The notes below the pieces were generated by a model. That model had not been told where the DNA came from, did not search any database, and worked only from the letters and a program-made list of their open reading frames with translations. This document shows, piece by piece, positions 1 to 7,899 of a DNA stretch of 33,071 bases. The translations under genes were made by a program, and so were the position numbers. This DNA is from an uncultured Porphyromonadaceae bacterium (lineage in GTDB: Bacteria; Bacteroidota; Bacteroidia; Bacteroidales; Muribaculaceae). Position 1 is the first letter of the stretch. Every line of letters starts with the position of its first letter. The DNA is taken from positions 1 through 33,071 of the forward strand of contig CAMTMX010000035.1 in assembly GCA_947073495.1 (NCBI GenBank), in the 5' to 3' direction.

Positions 1-141
1 GTTCAGTCTCTTGGCAAGATTTAGTATTTACCGATCAGACTGTTAATTATCTTAACTTAAATTTTACCGAACCATTGAACATAATGTTTTGGTATTAAAA
101 CGCACTTTTGTAAACAATCGTTCATAGTTATTTGATAATGA
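1..141. other. Left-edge intergenic sequence, no gene seen
   Basis: This AT-rich stretch lies downstream of the S9 peptidase gene, which runs leftward. I see no open frame with coding character, no tRNA-like fold and no perfect TAnnTTTG promoter box. The only structure is a weak imperfect dyad around 69-98. It may be the spacer to a gene beyond the window edge. Confidence 0.5.
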
Positions 142-186
142 AAAATCCCTTCATTTGCAACATTAATCTGCAAATGAAGGGATTTT
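142..186 (-). terminator. Intrinsic terminator of the S9 peptidase gene
   Basis: Positions 142-159 and 169-186 form a perfect 18-bp stem with a 9-nt loop. Read on the minus strand, the stem ends in a run of five T (186-side A run, 145-141 T run), 20 nt after the stop codon of the leftward gene. This is a standard intrinsic terminator layout. Confidence 0.85.
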
Positions 187-205
187 AATCTATGTTTAAT
201 TAAGG

Positions 206-2665
206 TTAGCGCTGAGGGATATCTACATCCTGTTTGCGACCTTCAATTAGATAATCGCGGAAGTGATCTACTAATCTCCAATAAAAATATTCATCCATGT
301 AGCCAAAAGAGTGGCGTTGAGTCGGAAGAACCAATAGCTCGAAACGCTTGTTTGCGTTGATTAGAGCATTCGCAACACGTATGGTGTTTCCTGGATGAAC
401 GTTATTGTCGATATCGCCGGTCACAAGCATGAGGTGTCCTTTCAAACGGGATGCGAGTTCAGGGTTGGTGTCGATCTGATAGACAAATGTTGTGTCTCCT
501 TGTTCTGTCACCTTTTCCTTAACACCATGGTGAGTCTCGCTCCACCAACGGTTGTAAATTCTGTTGTCGTGGTTTCCCGCTGCAGAGACAGCAGCCTTAA
601 AGAAATCCGGATATTGAAGAATTGCTGCTGTAGACATGAATCCGCCACCTGAGTGACCGTGAATTCCGACTCTGTTCACATCAATATATTTGTGTCTTGC
701 GGCCAACTGTTCAATCGCAGCTTTCTGATCTGCCAAACCATAGTCGCGAAGATTTCCGTAACCGTAGTTGTGATACCATTTTGAACGATCCGGGTGACCT
801 CCTCGGTTCCCGACTGTAATGACGATGAATCCTGCTTGTGCAAGACGGTCTGTACGTACGCTCATTCTTGTGAATGGATAGTTGGTTGCCTCTACCTGCG
901 GGCCCGGATAAACGTAGTCAACAATGGGATACGACTTCTCAGGATCAAAATCGAATGGTTTATACATCACGCCATAAAGATCAGTGATTCCGTCAGCTGC
1001 CTTGACTTTGAAAGTTTCCGGGAATTTATAGCCGTTAGCAAGAAGTTGAGAGAAATCTGCACGTTCAAGCTGCATAACTTTTGCGCCATTCGTGTCATAC
1101 ACCCAGGTTTCCGGTATGGTGTCTACACGAGAGAAATTGTCTACAAAGTATTTGCCTGCATCATCCACCAGGGGGGAGTGGAAATAATCACCTTTGTCGA
1201 GCTGTTTTACAGCGCCGCCGTCAAGCCCGACAGAATAAAGATGTTGATAATATGGGTTTTCACCGTCGTTCTTGCCCATAGCTGTGAAGTATACTTTGCG
1301 GGTCACAGGGTCTATATTGAGTATGCGGTGAACGTGCCAGGGACCTTCAGTCAGTCGGCGCTTCATATTGCCGTTGCCATCATAGAGGTAAAGGTGAGCC
1401 CAACCGTCGCGTTCGCTCCACTGTATAAGTTCATTGGGTTTGTTGCCCACGAGAGCCAACGGGCGCACCTCCTGATATGTGTTCATCCTCTCTTCAATAA
1501 CCGGGACAATAGAATCCTGACCGATTGTATAGCTGCATATGTCGATTCTGTGGAGGTCTCGGCTGCTGCGTGTCACAAAAAATTTGTTGTCATCGCCGAG
1601 CCAGATATTGGGAACGTCATACATTGAACGCTGTTTGTGTTGGCGGGGACGATAACCGAGAGAAAGGGTCTGGTTCTTAAATCTATTTGTCTTTATCTCT
1701 TTTTTTGAATTGTCGTTAAGGTCAAAAAGATAAAGATGGTCTTCTGGCGCTTCGCTCTCTCCCGGCATCTGATATTTGTATGTTTCAAGTGTGGGACGTG
1801 GCGATGCCAAAGAGTTTATGACCCAAAGCTCTTTTACAGGACGGTCGTCAGATACTGTAGTAACAAAGTAACGGGAGTCTGGAGAAAACAAAACATATGC
1901 CCCTTTACGTTTGCCGTTGGCAAGCGTGTCAGTGTTCAAGTAGCTGTAGCCCTGACCATAGCCGAAATCTTTCACACCGTCAGTTGTGATCTGTATCTCA
2001 GAAATGGTGCTGTCGTTTTCATTTTTCTTCAGCTTCTCATAATCCTCACGGCTCATGCGATAAAGGTTGAAATCTTTAGCATAGACCACAGTTTTTCCGT
2101 CAGGAGACACTGATGCCCAATCAAGTTCTTTGGTTTCTTTTTCTTTCCCTTCGAGATGTGTCAGCTTGCCGTTGCGTGAATCATAAGAGAAATAGAACAC
2201 TTCTTTTTCACCTGCTTTAGGTTTCTTTTCTTTCCCGTCTGCATCTTTTTTGGGCTTTGCATCTTGAGATGATGTAACCTCGAAGGTAAAAGTGTATCCA
2301 TCCGGTTGCACCTCGAGTTTTCTTATGGGAAGGTCTGCCTCATTCAACGGATCTTTCATTATCATTGTCAGCTCAGATGCCAACTTATGATTGTTGAACA
2401 ATGGAGATTTGGTTCTTTTAATAGGATCCACAACATACCAGTGAGTGCCGTCAGCAGTAGTGTAAGAATACCAGAATTTTTCTCCTGATTGAAACCAATG
2501 TGGGTCTACAGTGGTGGAAAACAACATGTTCCTCAGTTTATTGCCTGAAAAACGTTGTGCCATCTCAAGAGGATTAGCGGAAGACTCCTCTGCTTTTGCT
2601 GTTGCCGGACTTATACACGATATGGAAATCGTTGCAGCGGTCAGCAAGGTGAAAATGTGTTTCAT
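206..2665 (-). CDS. Secreted S9 family peptidase, DPP-IV-like
   Basis: The 819-residue product is a serine exopeptidase candidate of the prolyl oligopeptidase (S9) family, probably periplasmic, releasing dipeptides from peptide N-termini. An N-terminal signal peptide (MKHIFTLLTAATISISCIS) precedes a beta-propeller region (about residues 40-540) and a C-terminal alpha/beta-hydrolase domain (about 560-805). The nucleophile motif GHSGGG puts the catalytic Ser near residue 672; the expected Asp lies in DIDNNVH near 753 and the His in QRHSFG near 785, so the triad is complete. A Lys/Asp-rich low-complexity insert occurs around residues 135-156. Length matches DPP-IV-type enzymes of Bacteroidota. 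It is a single-gene unit with its own promoter (2719-2750) and terminator (142-186). The exact substrate preference (Xaa-Pro or broader, as in DPP5/DPP7-type enzymes) cannot be read from sequence alone. Confidence 0.93.
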   Translation of the reverse strand: MKHIFTLLTAATISISCISPATAKAEESSANPLEMAQRFSGNKLRNMLFSTTVDPHWFQSGEKFWYSYTTADGTHWYVVDPIKRTKSPLFNNHKLASELTMIMKDPLNEADLPIRKLEVQPDGYTFTFEVTSSQDAKPKKDADGKEKKPKAGEKEVFYFSYDSRNGKLTHLEGKEKETKELDWASVSPDGKTVVYAKDFNLYRMSREDYEKLKKNENDSTISEIQITTDGVKDFGYGQGYSYLNTDTLANGKRKGAYVLFSPDSRYFVTTVSDDRPVKELWVINSLASPRPTLETYKYQMPGESEAPEDHLYLFDLNDNSKKEIKTNRFKNQTLSLGYRPRQHKQRSMYDVPNIWLGDDNKFFVTRSSRDLHRIDICSYTIGQDSIVPVIEERMNTYQEVRPLALVGNKPNELIQWSERDGWAHLYLYDGNGNMKRRLTEGPWHVHRILNIDPVTRKVYFTAMGKNDGENPYYQHLYSVGLDGGAVKQLDKGDYFHSPLVDDAGKYFVDNFSRVDTIPETWVYDTNGAKVMQLERADFSQLLANGYKFPETFKVKAADGITDLYGVMYKPFDFDPEKSYPIVDYVYPGPQVEATNYPFTRMSVRTDRLAQAGFIVITVGNRGGHPDRSKWYHNYGYGNLRDYGLADQKAAIEQLAARHKYIDVNRVGIHGHSGGGFMSTAAILQYPDFFKAAVSAAGNHDNRIYNRWWSETHHGVKEKVTEQGDTTFVYQIDTNPELASRLKGHLMLVTGDIDNNVHPGNTIRVANALINANKRFELLVLPTQRHSFGYMDEYFYWRLVDHFRDYLIEGRKQDVDIPQR

Positions 2666-2718
2666 GATGGTTAATATGGTTGTTAGAAAAATGGAACTTG
2701 CGTTCCTGATTATTAGTG

Positions 2719-2750
2719 CAAAAATAGCTGTTTAAATTGAACTATCCAAA
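2719..2750 (-). promoter_or_regulatory. Promoter of the S9 peptidase gene
   Basis: On the minus strand a TTTG (-33) at 2750-2747 is followed after 20 nt by TATTTTTG (-7) at 2726-2719. This is an exact match to the Bacteroidota housekeeping consensus. It predicts a leader of about 45 nt before the ATG at 2665. Confidence 0.75.
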
Positions 2751-2854
2751 CCAAATCTTATTCTATTATTGTAAATATTTCAGCATTCTTTAACATTTTT
2801 GCATTTTTGTGACAGATAGTAATAAAACAAACTTCACAGCATAGCGTTAATAGA

Positions 2855-4318
2855 ATGAAATTTGGTGAAATATATCTTAAGATAAAATTGGAAGAAACAG
2901 GTAAACTTGGACTCTGGAGACTTGTGGCTATTGTCTTCGGGTCGGTGATAGGTGGCAGTATATTCAATATTGCCCAAAACATGGCTCATGGTGCCGCATT
3001 AGGTGCTGTTTTGTGTGCTTGGATGGTGACCGGGCTTGGTATCATGTTTTTAGTGCTTACTTTCAGACGTCTTGTAAAATTGAGACCTGATCTGAATGCC
3101 GGGATCTATCAGTATGCTCAGGAAGGGTTCGGTAATTATTGGGGGTTTAATATGGCGTGGGGATACTGGCTTTGTGTCGTTCTGGGTAATGTCACATATG
3201 CCGTGCTTCTGAATGATTCACTTGGAGCATTCTTCCCGATATTGAATAGACACGGATGGGAGACTGTGGTGTTCGGGACGGCGCTTGTGTGGCTGATGTA
3301 TTATATTGTCACACGAGGCATTCAGCAGGCATCTTACATCAATACTTTTATGTCGGCGTTGAAATTCGGATGTATAGTTTTCATCCTAATTATACTTGCA
3401 ATCAGTGTAAAGGTCGGATATTTCTCGACTGATTTTTGGGGTAATCTTAATCCTGCACTTCCCTCTGTCGGAGGTCAGGTATCTTCTTGTATGCTTGTGT
3501 CTATATGGAGTTTCCTTGGAATTGAAGGTGCCATGATGATGTCGGCAAGGGCGAAACGGCGATCAGATGTCGGTAAGGCAACTATGGTCGGATTCACTCT
3601 TGCTTTGTCTCTTTATGTCTTGGTTACTACATTATGTTTCGGTATCATGTCGCAACCGGAATTGGCAGCTTTGCCAAATCCTTCATTGGCATATGCGCTT
3701 GAGGCATGTGCCGGGCCGTGGGCTAAGTGGTTTGTTATCTCTGCAATAATTGTGTCGGTTGCAGGTGGATTTGTGGCGTGGACCCTACTGTGTGCACAGA
3801 CTCCATATGAAGCCGCCGTAGTTAAGATATTCCCAAGTAAGTTTTTGTCAGTCAATAACCATGGTGTGCCCGCATACGGGATGAGAATTTCCTCCGTCAC
3901 AATGACTTTGTGTCTTTTGCTTGTTGTCACAGCAGAAGATGTCTACCTTGCTGCCGTTAATCTTGCTTCGATGATGATTCTTCCATGTTATTTCTTCTGT
4001 GGACTTTATCTTTTTAAACTTTCATTGTCTTCCACATTGAGGATGCCCTTTAAAATCAAGACATCTCTGACTGTGATAGCCTCATGTACAATGGTATATT
4101 GTGGATATTCGATGTGGGCGGGTTCTTTATATCTACTCATGTTGACTTCCACTTTTTATCTTGCCGGCTCCCCTTTCTTTTTTATGGCAAGAAGACATAA
4201 AAAATCACATGAATCAATAATGACCGGTAGTGAGAAGATATTATTTGTTTTTCTTATAGCAATGACATGTGTGTCGGTGTGGATGCTCATTACCGGTAAA
4301 CTTGCGCTCGACGGATAG
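2855..4318 (+). CDS. APC-superfamily amino-acid antiporter (APA type)
   Basis: The 487-residue protein is a polytopic inner-membrane transporter with about 12-13 hydrophobic segments. The N-terminal signature GLWRLVAIVFGSVIGGSIF followed by NMAHGAA, PDLNAGIYQYA and GYWLCVVLGNV matches the basic amino acid/polyamine antiporter group (ArcD/LysP-like APA proteins), which exchange substrates such as arginine/ornithine or lysine/cadaverine. The substrate is not determined by these motifs. The frame opens at an ATG about 13 residues before the first conserved segment. The gene is divergent from the S9 peptidase and lies before a secreted peptidase, consistent with uptake of peptide-derived amino acids, but no dedicated decarboxylase or deiminase is adjacent. 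No strong terminator follows; a weak bulged hairpin lies near 4330-4362. The best upstream -7 candidate is one base off consensus. Confidence 0.85.
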   Translation: MKFGEIYLKIKLEETGKLGLWRLVAIVFGSVIGGSIFNIAQNMAHGAALGAVLCAWMVTGLGIMFLVLTFRRLVKLRPDLNAGIYQYAQEGFGNYWGFNMAWGYWLCVVLGNVTYAVLLNDSLGAFFPILNRHGWETVVFGTALVWLMYYIVTRGIQQASYINTFMSALKFGCIVFILIILAISVKVGYFSTDFWGNLNPALPSVGGQVSSCMLVSIWSFLGIEGAMMMSARAKRRSDVGKATMVGFTLALSLYVLVTTLCFGIMSQPELAALPNPSLAYALEACAGPWAKWFVISAIIVSVAGGFVAWTLLCAQTPYEAAVVKIFPSKFLSVNNHGVPAYGMRISSVTMTLCLLLVVTAEDVYLAAVNLASMMILPCYFFCGLYLFKLSLSSTLRMPFKIKTSLTVIASCTMVYCGYSMWAGSLYLLMLTSTFYLAGSPFFFMARRHKKSHESIMTGSEKILFVFLIAMTCVSVWMLITGKLALDG

Positions 4319-4372
4319 GTCGGGCTTCCAACGTTTCACGATTGTTGCGGGGTGTGAAAGTTGAATATTTCA

Positions 4373-4403
4373 TTGGTTAATTAATGAATTTAAAGTATAT
4401 TTG
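4373..4403 (+). promoter_or_regulatory. Promoter of the first tricorn-like peptidase
   Basis: TTG at 4373-4375, a 20-nt spacer and TATATTTG at 4396-4403 match the Bacteroidota -33/-7 consensus exactly. The predicted start of transcription near 4410 leaves a leader of about 85 nt before the ATG at 4496. Confidence 0.75.
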
Positions 4404-4495
4404 CACTTTAAATACTCCGGTCAGGTAGTTTTTGGAAATGACCAGATTTCTGTAGTGCCTGATTGTATACATTATTCTAACCATTTCTGTTCCAC

Positions 4496-7400
4496 ATGAA
4501 AAGATTTATTATCCCCGTAGCACTTCTGCTGGCTCCAATCTCTATGATGGCTGTCAGCCCGATGTGGATGCGTGACGTGAAGATCTCTCCGGATGGGAAG
4601 ACAATTGTGTTTTCCTATAAAGGCGACTTGTTTACAGTTCCCGCAACCGGTGGCAAAGCAACTCGACTCACAACTACAGAGGCGTATGAAAGTAGCCCGA
4701 TTTGGTCTCCGAAAGGTGATAAGATCGCTTATGCATCAGACCGTAACGGCGGCAAAGATGTGTATATAATTCCCGCCTCCGGTGGGAAATCCACACGTCT
4801 CACTTACAATTCAGTTGCGGAAACTCCCGAGGCTTTCTCTCCAGATGGCAAAAATGTGATTTTTTCTGCCTATATTCAGAAACCGGCTGTCAATTCCGGC
4901 GGGCCACACAGAAGTCAAAGTGAACTGTATTCGGTCCCTACGGAAGGTGGAAGACCTGTCCAGATCCTTTCGACGCCTGCCGTAAGCGTTGCTATGCGGC
5001 CAGACGGTAGTTTCCTTTATGAAAATGTGAAGGGTTCGGAAGACAAATGGCGCAAACATCACACATCCTCAGTCACCAGAGACATATGGATGTATAGCCC
5101 GTCTTCCAGATCCTATACTAATATTACAGATCGTGCCGGGGAAGACCGTGAGCCGGTAATTGCCTCAGATAACAGTAGTTTCTACTTCCTTAGCGAGCGA
5201 GACGGCGATTCGTTTAATGTTTATCGTCAGTCCATATCTGGCAAAGACACTCCGGAGAAACTCACTTCATTTACCAAGCACCCTGTGAGGTTTCTCAGTG
5301 CCGGTGCCGGAGATATCCTTGCTTTTACTTATAATGGCGAACTTTATACAATGAAACCTGGAGGCAAAGCAAGTAAACTCCCTATTGACATTGTCGATGA
5401 TTTCATGGAAGATGTAAAAGAGATCCCATTCTCGAGGGTTCAGGGTGCTGTTGTTTCTCCAGATGGGAAACAAGTAGCGTTTACGGTAAGAGGTGAAGTA
5501 TTCGTGACTTCGTCAGATTATTCTTCAACTAAGCAAATCACTCACACTCCTGCTGTTGAAAACGCATTGACATGGGGAAGCGATGGACGCTCTTTATATT
5601 ATGGATCACTCCGTAATGGCAGAAGTAATATCTATAAAGCAACTATCAAACGTACTGATGATCCCAACTTCTCAAATGCCACAATTATAGAGGAGAAGGA
5701 AATGTTCCCTAATGATGGAGTGGAAAGAGGGTATCCTTCAATTTCTCCTGATGGTAAAAAAATGATATTCGTTGAAGATCGTACCAAGCTCAAGGTAATG
5801 GATCTTGACAGCAAGAAGGTGAAGACACTTTCAGATGACAGAATTTCTACTTCGCGCAGTAGCGGCATCGGTGTAGAATGGAGTCCAGACAGCAAATGGA
5901 TTACTTTGGAAGTTATGAATCCAATGCATGAGCCGTATGACGACATAGCTATAATAAATGTAGAGGATGGAGAATTTATTAATCTAACCAATACGGGATA
6001 TTTTGATCAGAATCCTCGTTTCACTCCTGATGGAAGTGCTGTCCTGTTTGAATCGGAACGTTATGGAATGAGAAACCATGCATCGTGGGGGTCAGAATCA
6101 GACGTGATGATGGTGTTCCTCTCAAAGGAGGCTTACGACAAGTTTCGTATGAGCGAAGAGGATTATGAACTCTTTAAGGAAGTTGAAGATCAGCAAAAGA
6201 AGGATTCTAAGAAAAAAGATTCGGATTCAGATAAAAAAAATAAAGATTCGAAGAAAAAGGACTCTGAATCTGATAAGGAAGACAAATCAATCAAGATTGA
6301 CAGAGAAGGCATTCAGGACCGCATCGTGCGCCTGACTCCTAATTCCTCAAGTCTTGCGGACTTTGTTGTTTCGAAAGATGGTTCTACCCTTTATTATCTT
6401 TCTTCTTTTGAAGACGGTTATGATCTGTGGTCAAAAGATTTGAGAAAAGGGGATGTCAGCATGATCAAGAAGCTTGGTTCTTCTCCCGCAGGGATACAGA
6501 CTGACAAAAACGGCAACATGTATCTCGTTGGTGCCACTGTCCGTAAATTTATTCCAAGCTCAAAAAGTTTTAAGAATATTTCAACTTCCGGTTCAGTGAA
6601 GATCGATCCCTATAAAGAAAGAGAGGCGATGTTCAACTTTATGGCAAACGAAGCTCAAGAGCGTTTCTATCTTGCAAAGATGCCGATCAATTGGAAAGAA
6701 TATGTGGAGAACTATCGCAAGTTTCTTCCGCACATCAACAACAATTATGATTTCCAAATGCTTCTTAGCGAGATTCTCGGAGAACTTAACGTATCCCACT
6801 CCGGGGGGAGATATTCTTCTGCGGCTGCTAAAGATGCCACGTCTTCACTTGGGCTTCTTTTTGACCTAACTACAGATAAGGATGGTCTTAGAATTGAAGA
6901 GATCGTAGCAGGTGGACCATTTGATAGATCTACTACACGTGTGAAGGCAGGAGATATAGTTGAGGCTATAAATGGAGAAAAGATCAAGGCTGGTAAAGAC
7001 TGGACTTATCTTTTGAATAACACTAATAAGAAAAAAACTCTTGTATCTTTCTATAGCCCTAAATCAGGAGAGCGTTGGGATGAGGTTGTTCTTCCAATCT
7101 CATCGGGAGTCATGAGTGGACTTCTCTACAATCGTTGGGTAAAAAGAAATGAGCATCTTGTTGACAGCCTGTCAGGAGGGCGTCTTGGTTACGTGCATAT
7201 CCAGTCTATGAGCGATGAAAGTTTCCGTACGATCTACTCCAAGATTCTTGGTGAATTCAATAATCGCGAGGGCATAGTTATAGACACACGATGGAATGGC
7301 GGTGGACGTTTGCATGAAGATATAGAGGTGCTCTTTAGTGGTGATCAATATCTCACTCAGGAGAATCATGGTGTTAAATCTGCAACAATGCCTTCGAGAA

Positions 7401-7744
7401 GGTGGAACAAACCGAGTGTCATGGTGACAGGTGAAGCTAACTATAGTAATGCACATGGTACCCCTTGGGTATACAAACATAAGAATTTGGGAAAGGTTGT
7501 CGGTATGCCCGTGCCGGGAACGATGTCAAGTGTGAATTGGATTACAATGCAAGATCCCACGATGATATTCGGTATCCCGGTGACCGCTTTCCGCACGGCT
7601 GAAGGTACTGTCCTTGAAAATTCTCAGCTTGAACCGGACATTCTTGTAGAGAACAAGCCTGAAGATGTTGTCAAGGGTAAGGATGCCCAACTCGAGACAG
7701 CGGTAAAGGAACTTCTTAAAGAGGTAGATCAAAAGAAAAAATAA
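4496..7744 (+). CDS. Secreted tricorn-like S41 peptidase (copy 1)
   Basis: This 1082-residue protein has a signal peptide (first ~20 residues) and WD40-like/PD40 propeller repeats with many SPDGK-type turns over about residues 25-555. A Lys/Asp/Ser-rich linker follows (about 566-600), then a second propeller segment, a tricorn C1-like helical region, a PDZ domain (about 785-860) and an S41 catalytic core. All four tricorn tetrad positions are present: Ser767-His768 (LNVSHSGG), Ser984 (NYSNAHGTP) and Glu1041 (VLENSQLEPD). Tricorn-family peptidases degrade oligopeptides; archaeal tricorn is cytosolic, whereas the signal peptide here points to the periplasm. The gene stands alone between its own promoter and terminator. 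A paralogue of nearly equal length lies at 21298-24534. The linker contains a 14-codon tandem duplication and an A8 run. Confidence 0.92.
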   Translation: MKRFIIPVALLLAPISMMAVSPMWMRDVKISPDGKTIVFSYKGDLFTVPATGGKATRLTTTEAYESSPIWSPKGDKIAYASDRNGGKDVYIIPASGGKSTRLTYNSVAETPEAFSPDGKNVIFSAYIQKPAVNSGGPHRSQSELYSVPTEGGRPVQILSTPAVSVAMRPDGSFLYENVKGSEDKWRKHHTSSVTRDIWMYSPSSRSYTNITDRAGEDREPVIASDNSSFYFLSERDGDSFNVYRQSISGKDTPEKLTSFTKHPVRFLSAGAGDILAFTYNGELYTMKPGGKASKLPIDIVDDFMEDVKEIPFSRVQGAVVSPDGKQVAFTVRGEVFVTSSDYSSTKQITHTPAVENALTWGSDGRSLYYGSLRNGRSNIYKATIKRTDDPNFSNATIIEEKEMFPNDGVERGYPSISPDGKKMIFVEDRTKLKVMDLDSKKVKTLSDDRISTSRSSGIGVEWSPDSKWITLEVMNPMHEPYDDIAIINVEDGEFINLTNTGYFDQNPRFTPDGSAVLFESERYGMRNHASWGSESDVMMVFLSKEAYDKFRMSEEDYELFKEVEDQQKKDSKKKDSDSDKKNKDSKKKDSESDKEDKSIKIDREGIQDRIVRLTPNSSSLADFVVSKDGSTLYYLSSFEDGYDLWSKDLRKGDVSMIKKLGSSPAGIQTDKNGNMYLVGATVRKFIPSSKSFKNISTSGSVKIDPYKEREAMFNFMANEAQERFYLAKMPINWKEYVENYRKFLPHINNNYDFQMLLSEILGELNVSHSGGRYSSAAAKDATSSLGLLFDLTTDKDGLRIEEIVAGGPFDRSTTRVKAGDIVEAINGEKIKAGKDWTYLLNNTNKKKTLVSFYSPKSGERWDEVVLPISSGVMSGLLYNRWVKRNEHLVDSLSGGRLGYVHIQSMSDESFRTIYSKILGEFNNREGIVIDTRWNGGGRLHEDIEVLFSGDQYLTQENHGVKSATMPSRRWNKPSVMVTGEANYSNAHGTPWVYKHKNLGKVVGMPVPGTMSSVNWITMQDPTMIFGIPVTAFRTAEGTVLENSQLEPDILVENKPEDVVKGKDAQLETAVKELLKEVDQKKK
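6203..6286 (+). repeat. 42-bp tandem duplication in the peptidase linker
   Basis: Two adjacent 42-nt units (6203-6244 and 6245-6286) encode residues 570-583 and 584-597, both starting DSKKKDS and differing mainly at synonymous or Asp/Glu and Lys/Glu positions. The first unit contains an A8 run at 6233-6240. The repeat lies in the charged linker and keeps frame. Confidence 0.85.
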
Positions 7745-7765
7745 ATCAACAAGATTAATAATTCT

Positions 7766-7807
7766 ACGGGAAGAGATTTCAAATGGGATCTCTTCCCGTT
7801 TCTTTTC
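7766..7807 (+). terminator. Intrinsic terminator after tricorn-like peptidase 1
   Basis: A perfect 12-bp stem (7766-7777 with 7788-7799) and 10-nt loop are followed by TTTCTTTTC. It begins 21 nt after the stop codon. Confidence 0.85.
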
Positions 7808-7871
7808 ATAACAGACGTTAATTTTACCTCTTTTAAAGCTAATATACTACTCGGCTTAAAGAAAAATTTGT

Positions 7872-7879
7872 TAATTTTG
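7872..7879 (+). promoter_or_regulatory. Candidate -7 box for the LysM gene
   Basis: TAATTTTG matches the Bacteroidota -7 consensus and lies 20 nt before the ATG, predicting a short leader. No TTG is found at the expected -33 position, so the call rests on one box. Confidence 0.5.
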
Positions 7880-7899
7880 CAATTATAATTCTGACTCAA

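Noticed and set aside
794..1627. 277-codon frame on the plus strand
   Set aside because: It lies wholly antisense to the S9 peptidase gene, whose catalytic motifs are intact; the translation has no domain, and it looks like a codon-bias shadow.
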